IMG/VR virus record: IMGVR_UViG_3300042691_013498
Location: 1 to 34,238 of that record
Origin: a virus
DNA: 34,238 bases
Reading direction: 5' to 3' (one strand)
Shown: positions 16,625 to 25,100 of the stretch, piece by piece
Layout of the letters: each line of letters begins with the position of its first letter
How positions within the stretch are numbered: position 1 is the first letter of the stretch
Program-made: the position numbers and the translations under genes
The notes under the pieces: model-generated
Seen by the model: only the letters and a program-made list of their open reading frames with translations
Told to the model about the DNA's origin: nothing
The model's database searches: none

Positions 16625-18816
16625 TAAATATTACCTTCCTTTTTAACTGCCATGCCAGTTTCTGGCTGCAATCTATTCATAACATGTTGTTTACCAACAT
16701 CGACCATTGCAAAATCTTCATTCTGCTGTGCTTCAAGTCCGGCCTTAGCCGTTTCAAGTGCAATATCTGCCTGAAGCTTACTTGATATTTGAGCTTGCAT
16801 TTTCTTCATGTCAAGCATTGCTTTATGCTCCTCAGCTTGAGGGTCATATTGTTGTTTAGGAGCGTTCTGCTGAGCCATCTGCTGTTGTTGCATTTCCATT
16901 TGTTGTTGCTGCGCTGCTGCCATCTTTTTGTCTTGTTCGGTTAGGTGATCAAGGATTTTTGTGGTTTCTGGCATGCCAACTAATTCAATAAACAACTTAT
17001 TCGTTGCTGGGTCCATTGGGTCGCCAAACACACCCATCTGTCGCAATGCAGCATATTTCTGCAATCTTGCATCTGGCCCATCATCCATTGATGATCCGGG
17101 AAGATACACAATGCGATACATTCCGCCATTTCGCAATGCGTCAAATCGCATAATCCCCTGTTGGATTTGGTCTTTTGGAAGCATTCCGCCTTGCATGTTT
17201 CCAACAAAGGGAACAATTGCAAACTGCTCAATTAACGCAACTTCCCATTCTTTAATCTTTGCGTTACTTATTTCAATGTCAGCTCGGACATAACTATGTT
17301 GCGTGTTGTCAGCTTTTTGCAGTAATCGAACAGATTCTGCGGGAGTACCTGCTTGTGCCATACCTTGAGACACATCATGTAATCCAGCAATATCCATCAT
17401 GTCTTTTTCAATGAATTGCAGTAATGGGAATAGGTCACTTCCAATTCCCGGCGCTCTTTGAATTACTGGAGGATGCGCACCCCTGTCGTAATAAACTTTT
17501 CGGTAAATCCTATTCTTATCTTCAATCGTGTCACTTTCTTTGTCGTATGCGTCAGCTCCGACATTAGATAGTCTTTCGATCATCAGGTAATCCTTTTGAC
17601 CTTCAAACTGTTCTAGTAAACGAGAATAGATACGATTGTATGTTTGCTGCAGAGAAACTAAATCGAACCCAAGGCTGTAACCATACGGAGTGCCAGCTCT
17701 TGGTTGCCATCGCAATGGAATAAATGGAAACGAATCACGTTTCTTATAAGGCCAAATACCAGCGTATAAAAGCGTGGATTCAGTAGCAACAATGTATCTA
17801 CCCTTTTCATACTGCTTGCTTGGCTTCTCCCAATACTCATACACTACAGCAGCGTTTTTGCGTCGGTCGTGATTATTTAAGTGTGTAACGGATGGTGGAA
17901 TCCATCCACGTCCACCACCATTTGAGTTGTCTAAATAGTTGTCAACATAACCAGCATTATGGCCAACCATTGCATCAGGCCTAACACTTTTACCTATTTC
18001 ACCGTATGAATCAACAAACCATGACAATGGCTTAATTGATGCATGAATCATCCATCTAACATCTTCATCGCGTTTTGCGCTTGGGTCAACATACACATCA
18101 AACGCTGGAAGAATTTGCTCAACAATATCTCCAACTTTCATTTCGACGTGACCAACCACAGTATGTGCGTCTACATCCATCTGTGGCACAATTTGCGTTT
18201 TTGATGAATTCCAAAAAACTTTAAGAAATGATGTACCGCAAACACATGCCCATCGAACACGTTCTTTTGTTTGTGTTTCTCTGTCAAACTTTCGATTGTA
18301 ATGTTTGACTATAAAGTTTGCTTCATCAGCAGCTGCTCTATCTTGCTCACTATCTGATAATGCAACCGCTGTTGCATCTGGAGCACATTGCGTCAACTTA
18401 CCAATAACACCGTCAATCAATGGCCTAATTTTATTTACGGTCATATACCGATTTGGCTCATGCGGACTTTGTAGTTGAACTAGGTTTCTTGTCTGACTCG
18501 CAATGCGTAACCATTGTCTACCTTCAAAAAACGCTACAGCTAAAGCCCACTCTAATTCTTGCTCTTGCCTTGATCGCTGTGCTGATTGAAATTGATCAGA
18601 AACAAATTTTGCTACGCGCATTCCTTCTTCAGGTTGTTCACGCGGATCTACTTTCCAGTCTGATGGTAGATGGTCAAGTTTTAAATTGTCTTTGTCTGCT
18701 AGTTGCAAACTTTTGACAGGAAAAGACCCAATTGTGCCGGGTGCAGATGGCTTTTTAAATGCAGATAAGCGTACGTCTTGCGTAGCGCCGCCGTTTAACA
18801 ATTGTTGTATATCCAT
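16624..18816 (-). CDS. Portal protein (P22-type)
   Basis: 730 aa from the ATG at 18816, which lies two bases after the TAA of the 47-aa membrane gene; a GTG at 18828 would add four residues. The segment about residues 80-110 (RSRQEQELEWALAVAFFEGRQW) matches the N-terminal signature of P22-like portals, as does NRYMTVNKIRPLIDGVIGK shortly after. The middle contains the stem and wing features (EDVRWMIHASIKPLSWFVD, YGYSLGFDLVSLQQTYNRIY). The last 110 residues are a Gln/Met/Ala-rich coiled coil, equivalent in place to the P22 portal barrel. The dodecameric ring at one capsid vertex is the DNA channel and the terminase and tail docking site. The length agrees with P22 portal (725 aa). Confidence 0.88.
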   Translation of the reverse strand: MDIQQLLNGGATQDVRLSAFKKPSAPGTIGSFPVKSLQLADKDNLKLDHLPSDWKVDPREQPEEGMRVAKFVSDQFQSAQRSRQEQELEWALAVAFFEGRQWLRIASQTRNLVQLQSPHEPNRYMTVNKIRPLIDGVIGKLTQCAPDATAVALSDSEQDRAAADEANFIVKHYNRKFDRETQTKERVRWACVCGTSFLKVFWNSSKTQIVPQMDVDAHTVVGHVEMKVGDIVEQILPAFDVYVDPSAKRDEDVRWMIHASIKPLSWFVDSYGEIGKSVRPDAMVGHNAGYVDNYLDNSNGGGRGWIPPSVTHLNNHDRRKNAAVVYEYWEKPSKQYEKGRYIVATESTLLYAGIWPYKKRDSFPFIPLRWQPRAGTPYGYSLGFDLVSLQQTYNRIYSRLLEQFEGQKDYLMIERLSNVGADAYDKESDTIEDKNRIYRKVYYDRGAHPPVIQRAPGIGSDLFPLLQFIEKDMMDIAGLHDVSQGMAQAGTPAESVRLLQKADNTQHSYVRADIEISNAKIKEWEVALIEQFAIVPFVGNMQGGMLPKDQIQQGIMRFDALRNGGMYRIVYLPGSSMDDGPDARLQKYAALRQMGVFGDPMDPATNKLFIELVGMPETTKILDHLTEQDKKMAAAQQQQMEMQQQQMAQQNAPKQQYDPQAEEHKAMLDMKKMQAQISSKLQADIALETAKAGLEAQQNEDFAMVDVGKQHVMNRLQPETGMAVKKEGNI

Positions 18817-18818
18817 GC

Positions 18819-18962
18819 TTACACCCACTTCTCGTCATTGATAATCCGCTCGTAATATAACTTGGTGTCTTTGATGTCGGACAATAATGTAATGACTCTA
18901 AATAGTATTAACGTAGTAGTAATACTAAATACAACGAGCACTGCCAATATCGCAATTAACAT
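18819..18962 (-). CDS. 47-aa single-span membrane protein between terL and portal
   Basis: A short gene read on the minus strand from the ATG at 18960-18962, whose A is shared with the TGA of the terminase gene (TGATG), to TAA at 18819-18821. It exactly fills the gap between terminase and portal. The product is a hydrophobic N-terminal helix of about 25 residues (MLIAILAVLVVFSITTTLIL), then a charged tail ending in YYERIINDEKWV. The stop-start overlap upstream and the two-base distance to the portal ATG downstream are strong evidence of coupled translation. It could be a small lysis or membrane-anchoring protein; no family is recognised and an odd place for a lysis gene makes the role open. 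Confidence 0.7.
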   Translation of the reverse strand: MLIAILAVLVVFSITTTLILFRVITLLSDIKDTKLYYERIINDEKWV

Positions 18963-20707
18963 CAAATCCAGTTATCTTCCTTAGATTTTTTATACCAACT
19001 AGGTAAACCAAACTCTTTACCTGATTTACCTTCTCCAGTCTCAGGACATTTTACTGGGTATTCTCGCCACATTACTCCATAGCGGAAACTATCAATGGCG
19101 TGATCGTTACGTGTTCCGTTGTCAATCTCATCCGCATCTTTTGTATGCGTCATTGTTTCAGACAACTGTTTAATTAAATTAGGGCAAGACCCACGAACAA
19201 TTTGCAATTTTGGTCTTAGTACGCCGTTTACAAATTCAGATGCAGCCAACCATTCTTTTGTTCTTGCCCATCCAGCCTTGCGGTCTTTAACAGCACGTAC
19301 TGCGGGTAAATTTTTATCCCACCAACATTCAACCGGATATTCACCAATTCGTTCTTCAACATTTTTAGGTGGGAATGTATTTGCCCAGTCGTAAGCAATA
19401 GCCTCTAATTTAGTATTCCATGCACCTGAACGCTTGTTCTTATCTGCCGGAGTAGCTACTTTATGTTTTTCCAAAAACTCGCAAACTAGTTGTGCCTGAT
19501 CTGAAGACACTTTTCCAGCTTCATACCATTCACCTAGAACGTAAACATTTTCTCGCTCGTCACTTGCATACAACAAGAAACAAGCTGGTGCACCAGTACC
19601 GTAGTCATGGCTTGCCCAATATCTCCACCACGGTTGTGCCTCAACATAATCAACAACATGCCAAGGCGTTCCGTCTTGTGAGTATTCACGGAAGTCTGGG
19701 AAAAAGCGTCCGCCTACACCAACATCGTGTTGGCATTCTCGCAAAAATGAAATTAATCCAAAGTCTTCAATTTCACGTTGGCATACATCTATATTCTTAT
19801 GTTCCCATGTTGCTTTACCAGCTGTGATTTTCCAACTAGTGCGACCATCTTCTTTTTCAACGGGCATGTATTCTAAGCCCTCAATAGCTGGCACAATAGG
19901 AGACTGTATTCTGTTTTGCAACATATCTAACTCACCAGACAACACACGCGACATCACGCTGTTGCTGTGGATTCTGTTTTGCACAAACACAATAGCGCAA
20001 TCTCTACTCTTAGCAGGAAGGATTGTCGCTGTAATAGTTTCAATTTTCTTTTCTACTCTATTGACGCTGTCTCCCAATTCATCAATATCGTCAAGGATAA
20101 TCATGTCAGGTCTAAGATGGTCAAGCTTAACGCCACGAGCACCAGTATCAAGACCAAAAGCAAGTACATTAAACCCATTAGCAGTGCGTAATTTACTAGC
20201 ATTCCAACCTTTTGAAAAACCATATTGATTGACTGCGCGTTCAATTCCACATCGCTCCATTACTCCAGCAATGTCACTTACGTGCCTATTAGCAGCATCT
20301 TGCGTTGCACAAACGTATAGCAGAAAACGCCGTGTGGCTCTTACCGCTGTCCAGCTAGATATAAGCTCAACGGTTGTAGATTTACCACCACCACGAAACC
20401 AGCACTCAATCAATGCTGGAGGCGCAACTCCTTGCTCTAATTTAGAAGCCCAATCCCAAGCGCGTTTATGGTGATCTCCAAGTGGTGAATTGGCAGCGTG
20501 AGGGGCATTGTGCTTTAACCACTGCGCATAATCAAGTTCTGCACCCGGCAATGCCACAGCTTTACCGCTATCGTAATCGCCAGTCTCAATTATATTTGTA
20601 AGCTCAGATTCAATTGCTTCTAACAAAGACAATGACAACGGCTTGTCTGGCCGTACGTGTTTTTTAAAATTCTTCGGAGTGACACGAGTATTAACTAATG
20701 GTTTCAT
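18962..20707 (-). CDS. terL: Terminase large subunit (packaging ATPase/nuclease)
   Basis: 581 aa. The N-terminal ATPase domain has a Walker A motif at about residues 104-111 (FRGGGKST), Walker B at about 202-207 (MIILDD, followed by IDE), and a coupling motif near 239-246 (IVFVQNRI). The C-terminal RNase H-fold nuclease shows acidic residues at about 368 (SHDYG), 440 (AIAYDWA) and 535-539 (NDHAID). These are the parts of a DNA packaging motor that translocates the genome through the portal and cuts concatemers. It overlaps the 3' end of the small-subunit gene by 17 bases. P-loop variant RGGGKS is common among terminases of podo- and siphoviruses. Length is normal. Confidence 0.93.
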   Translation of the reverse strand: MKPLVNTRVTPKNFKKHVRPDKPLSLSLLEAIESELTNIIETGDYDSGKAVALPGAELDYAQWLKHNAPHAANSPLGDHHKRAWDWASKLEQGVAPPALIECWFRGGGKSTTVELISSWTAVRATRRFLLYVCATQDAANRHVSDIAGVMERCGIERAVNQYGFSKGWNASKLRTANGFNVLAFGLDTGARGVKLDHLRPDMIILDDIDELGDSVNRVEKKIETITATILPAKSRDCAIVFVQNRIHSNSVMSRVLSGELDMLQNRIQSPIVPAIEGLEYMPVEKEDGRTSWKITAGKATWEHKNIDVCQREIEDFGLISFLRECQHDVGVGGRFFPDFREYSQDGTPWHVVDYVEAQPWWRYWASHDYGTGAPACFLLYASDERENVYVLGEWYEAGKVSSDQAQLVCEFLEKHKVATPADKNKRSGAWNTKLEAIAYDWANTFPPKNVEERIGEYPVECWWDKNLPAVRAVKDRKAGWARTKEWLAASEFVNGVLRPKLQIVRGSCPNLIKQLSETMTHTKDADEIDNGTRNDHAIDSFRYGVMWREYPVKCPETGEGKSGKEFGLPSWYKKSKEDNWI

Positions 20708-21422
20708 TTTCTTCTACAATCTCAGCGTCAATTATGTTTTCGTCTTGGTATGTTTTTAATAATTTACTCACACCAGTTCTGATTAACGTCATCTCATCTG
20801 GATCTTTGACAGAAGCTTTAATAACACCTAAAACTTGCATGATTAAACTGTACGCTTGATCTACTTCTAACGTATATGCTTTTGTATGCATCATGCGTTG
20901 TTCTATTTCAATTACCTTAGTTCTCTTTTCGATTAATTCAATAACGTCTTGTGATGCTGCATATGTATCAATACCATCGCTTATCATTTTCCCTAATGCG
21001 GAAAATTCTTCAGTAAATCCGGGATCTGACAACATTCGACTACAAATGACATATTGACTCTTAATGTTATTGTAGTGGTCAAGGCTAATGCCTTCAGACG
21101 CAGCTTCTGCCCTTACGTCCATTAATGCAGTCAAATATGCTGCATCATCTTTCAGGCTAAATAATTCTGGATCTTCTCTTAATTCATCTATTCTAGAAAG
21201 TAACTTAGGTGCAACAGAAGCAAATCTACGCCTTTGAGCAGACCACAATCCTGTTTTGAAAGTTGCTGACTCAATACCAACAGCTGCTTTTCCTCCATGG
21301 AATTTGCAAAACTGTCGCCCCTTAATTGCTAAATTGTTACATTGCTTTCCTTCTTGTAATGAAGCGCAACAAAGCAATTGTTTGCTGCCGTTTGGTGAAT
21401 TGCGATAACGCTGTTCTGTCAT
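20691..21422 (-). CDS. Probable terminase small subunit with N-terminal Cys/His zinc-binding motif
   Basis: 243 aa. The ATG overlaps the TGA of the 248-aa gene (ATGA), and the 3' end overlaps terL. Residues about 18-43 contain C-C-x(7)-C-x(11)-C-x(2)-HGG (LLCCASLQEGKQCNNL ... FCKFHGGKA). This Cys/His cluster with a terminal HGG is known from phage small terminases and related DNA-binding proteins and probably binds zinc. The remainder is helical, with an oligomerisation-like coiled region (about residues 155-185, VIELIEKRTKVIEIEQRMM) and an acidic C-terminus (IDAEIVEENETIS). Placement just upstream of the large subunit supports a DNA recognition role for packaging. Assignment is by position and motif. 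Confidence 0.75.
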   Translation of the reverse strand: MTEQRYRNSPNGSKQLLCCASLQEGKQCNNLAIKGRQFCKFHGGKAAVGIESATFKTGLWSAQRRRFASVAPKLLSRIDELREDPELFSLKDDAAYLTALMDVRAEAASEGISLDHYNNIKSQYVICSRMLSDPGFTEEFSALGKMISDGIDTYAASQDVIELIEKRTKVIEIEQRMMHTKAYTLEVDQAYSLIMQVLGVIKASVKDPDEMTLIRTGVSKLLKTYQDENIIDAEIVEENETIS

Positions 21423-22165
21423 GGTGTAAAATCGGTCGGAACAAAAGGCCTATCTTTTTTTGCTTTTTGATTTGGAAAAACACTTTTAATTGAATTATAC
21501 ATATTACCTACGGCAATGCCAGCCCCTCTAGCATTAACGTGCTGCATTGCTGGCACCACATGTTTAATAAACGGATGTCCAGAATATTGTTTTGCTGCCC
21601 AATCAGTAATTGGTTTATCAATTGGGTTATTTGGATTATTCCAACTTTTGGGTAATAAATTACCAACACCATTTTTAGACGCATAATCCATTATCATTGG
21701 ATCAATAGTCATTCCGGATGTGTAATCTTTTACAAAGTTAGCAGCTGGGGCTATAACTGGCATAGCTGGAATCGTTTGTGGTGCTACGCCAGCAATAAGC
21801 GCGAGTAAGCCTTTGACACCAATGTCAGATACTAATCCAGCGCCCTCTACCATTAATGCACCTTGCAATGCATTAACTTTGTTGTTAATTCCGGGTTGTT
21901 GTAGTGCATTTAAATAATTAGGTACACGAAACATGTACGCATTAGCAGCTTCTTGAGCTACAGGTCCCAGTGTAGATGCTAATGCTGAACCAGCCGCCCC
22001 TCCTTTAAAAGCAGATGCCTTATCTGCATAGACACTATTTACCTGTGGTACTGCGCCATTAAACCTTACAGATGTATTTAAAGGCCTGTTGTTTATTGCT
22101 TCGGCTGATGCGTTTAGCATCTTAAAAAGTCCAACGTCACCTAACGGATTGTTTTTTGGTGGCAT
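21419..22165 (-). CDS. Unknown Ala/Gly/Asn-rich protein preceding the terminase genes
   Basis: 248 aa, starting at a TAATG overlap with the giant gene. Two amphiphilic to hydrophobic segments stand out: about residues 57-70 (GSALASTLGPVAQEAANAY) and about 105-140 (LVSDIGVKGLLALIAGVAPQ and TIPAMPVIAPAANFV). The C-terminus is basic and polar (FPNQKAKKDRPFVPTDFTP). No signal peptide is seen and no catalytic motif. Hydrophobic but not typically transmembrane sequences like this occur in virion proteins that enter the host membrane during ejection. As it is co-translated with the 1729-aa protein, the two may act together. Function unknown. Confidence 0.6.
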   Translation of the reverse strand: MPPKNNPLGDVGLFKMLNASAEAINNRPLNTSVRFNGAVPQVNSVYADKASAFKGGAAGSALASTLGPVAQEAANAYMFRVPNYLNALQQPGINNKVNALQGALMVEGAGLVSDIGVKGLLALIAGVAPQTIPAMPVIAPAANFVKDYTSGMTIDPMIMDYASKNGVGNLLPKSWNNPNNPIDKPITDWAAKQYSGHPFIKHVVPAMQHVNARGAGIAVGNMYNSIKSVFPNQKAKKDRPFVPTDFTP

Positions 22166-25100
22166 TATTTCTTCTCCGGTTTTTTCTGCGTCTCGCTAAA
22201 TCCAGCCCTGAACGTATCTAAAAGGTTATTAAGCCCAAGCGTAAAAGCAGTAATAATAAGGTTGCGAGGTACACCACGTGACTTACTAATACGTTTTACG
22301 TTTTCAGTAGCACCGGGCACATCTGCAGCTTTTACTAATTCAGTAGGTTGCTTTGTAGTGCCACGAGATGGAACATGCTTGACAATCAAACTGTCTCCAC
22401 CATGCTCCCAGATCTGTGAAAAGTCAGTAATCTTATTAGTGCTGATTTTTTTAACTAACTCCAGATACTTATCTGTGTCTAGCCAGTAATTTTCCCCGTC
22501 AACCTTTAAGCCTACATATCTAGCATTATGAATCATGCTGTCAGGTTTAATTTCGCGATTTCCTATCAATTTTTTACGTCTTGCAACTTCCATATCCTGT
22601 AACGTTTTTACTTGCATTTCTGCTGCGTACATACGCTTCTGCGCCTCAGTCATATTTGATCGAGCGCCTTCTAGAATACTCGTTGGTAATTTAAACGTAA
22701 ATGACTTTGCAACGTCGTCCATTATCCTTCTTTGTTGCAGTGTTCCTTGTTGATACATTGGCTGTGAGCGCATCCAACCCAATGCAGTAGAAGTACGCAT
22801 AGCTACTCTACTAACTGGTTTAGCTGGAATACCAACAGTCTGCTTAGGAGGTAATGGTGGTATAGGCCCTAACTTACCTTCACGACCCGGATCTCCCGGT
22901 GCGTCCATATCTGTTGACCCTTGCCTACCGGGGCTAGTAAAGTCAAAGGTTGCCTTTTCACGAGGTTGAATTTTTGCTGGCTTAGACGCAGTTGGATCCC
23001 ATAAATGAAATCCACTACCGATGTCGTAGAACAAATCATTAGTTGGCTCAAAGCCAAGATCTACAGCTGGGCTTCCAGCTCTTACGCGAGCTTCTTGAGT
23101 ATCAATTCGACGTTGTGCATCGGCAGTTCGTCCGGGTAATACAACACCTTCTTCAACCTTTGGGCCTTTCATTAAAGCTGCAGCACGTAAACGCTCAGCT
23201 TGTGTTCTAGCTTCAGGTGTAAACATGGCTGCTCCACCTGATTGACGTGTATACAACTTTGCATATTCACCAACAACAAAGTTGTTTATATTCCTGTGTT
23301 TCGGATCAGCAAAAGTGCGTATTGTTTGTTCAGCCTCATTTAAATCACGTATTGCTTTAACAACTTGTGGAAATTTACTTGGAGCTAAATCCGCAAGGCG
23401 CTTAAAGTCATCCGTAGTGATATCGTTGTCTACGGTATTTAAAGCCTCTCTGGCGCGTTCTAATCGTGCTTTTGCTTGTGGATTGTTTGATTGTTCCGCA
23501 GCAGACATAGAATTCCAGTTGTCACTAGCATCTGCGTATTCATTCCAAGTTGTGCTTAACTTTTCGGTTACCTTATCTAACTTTGCACGTAATGCAGCAA
23601 CTTCTGGTAAGTTTTTTACTTGATCTAAAATTGCATCAACGTCAGCTTTAGCGGACGCAACTTTATCGTAAGCTTTACTTTCTGCTGATTGTTGACCATT
23701 CTTTGGAATTAATTTTGCTTTAGCAATTACCTGTTTTCCATTTGGTGTATCTTGAAATTCCTTTGCTTCATATACAACCTTGTAAACAGGATTTGATTCA
23801 GTTGGTTTAATTACGCGACGTGAAATTGTTACGTTAGGATTAGGTCGTCCATTTTTTAACGTAAATTTTATTTGTGCGTCAATTGGTTTAGCTTCTTGCT
23901 TTACGCCTTTTTCATCAGCAAATGATTGAGCCATTTTCTCGGACCAACCCTCGGCCTCAAAAAGCTCTGTGCCTTCAAATGACGATGGATATCGCAACAA
24001 GTCTTGACCTGCACCACGCTTAATTGATTTATCAACTTTATTCCATGCTGGAACATCTTGACCAGCAAGCCATCGATTGACGGCTTCTTCTGCGTCTGCC
24101 ATTTTTTCAGCATCGGTCATTTGACTGAAAGGCAATAATGTTCCGAATGGCGCACCTGATTGTGTTGTCTGTCCAAATTTACGAACACCGGGTAATCCTC
24201 GTTTTTCGTAATCAGCCAACGTCATTAATCCGCCTTGGTTAAATGTTGTGTTTGGGTCAAGCATTCTGTTTAACGTTTGCTTGTATGCTCCAATAACCTC
24301 ATTTAAATGCTTAATTGAATCCGGGTCATCATTCCCTTCTTTACTTAATTCAAGTAAGCCAATTTTTTGCTGTAAGCCTTCTACAACTGCTTTGTTTTTT
24401 GCTCCATATGGCGTTCCCTCTTCTAGTAAATGCCGTACAGGGTCTAATAGTTTTGCAGCAGCTACATTGTCGTTTAATTCAACTGACTTGCGATATGCAG
24501 CATTTCTAGCCTCAACTGATGATGACGTGACGCTAATTTTCTTAGTGTCAATGTAATCATACAAATCTTGTTTTGCAGCAGCTACATTAGGACTATTTTC
24601 ATCACCACCAGTCCATGTAGCAGCCATTAATGCATCAACGTATTTAGTAAGTTTTTCTTCTGCTTTTGGATCTAATCCTCGGCCATCGTCAGCTCTAAAC
24701 ACCTGATTCCTAGACAGTGATTGAATTGCAGAATTTAATACGCTCTTACGTGTATTTGTTCGCGCTGAATTAATATCACCAGTCGTAGCATCAGCCATCA
24801 TTGTCAGGTTATCAAGGCCATCAGTAATGCCGCGGCTGATGTCATTTTCAACTGCAAATAAATGGTTTGTAGCTCGTCGGCGTTTTGCGTCTTCAGCTTC
24901 CATTCCACCTAAAACAGCGCGTTCAACTGGGCTTGTAAGATCACGAGGACCTTTTGGATTTGGCCCCGGAATAACAGTCTTCTCTAATGTGCTGTCTTTT
25001 AAAATGCCACCAAGGTAGTTAAATTTTGTGGTGACTCCACCAATTTCGCCAGAGTCATTTGATTTCAATGACTTTAAAACGTCTTTAGTAAAGCCATCCT

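Noticed and set aside
18817-18828. GTG start of the portal gene
   Set aside because: It lies inside the end of the 47-aa membrane gene; the ATG at 18816 follows that stop by two bases. The difference is only four residues.
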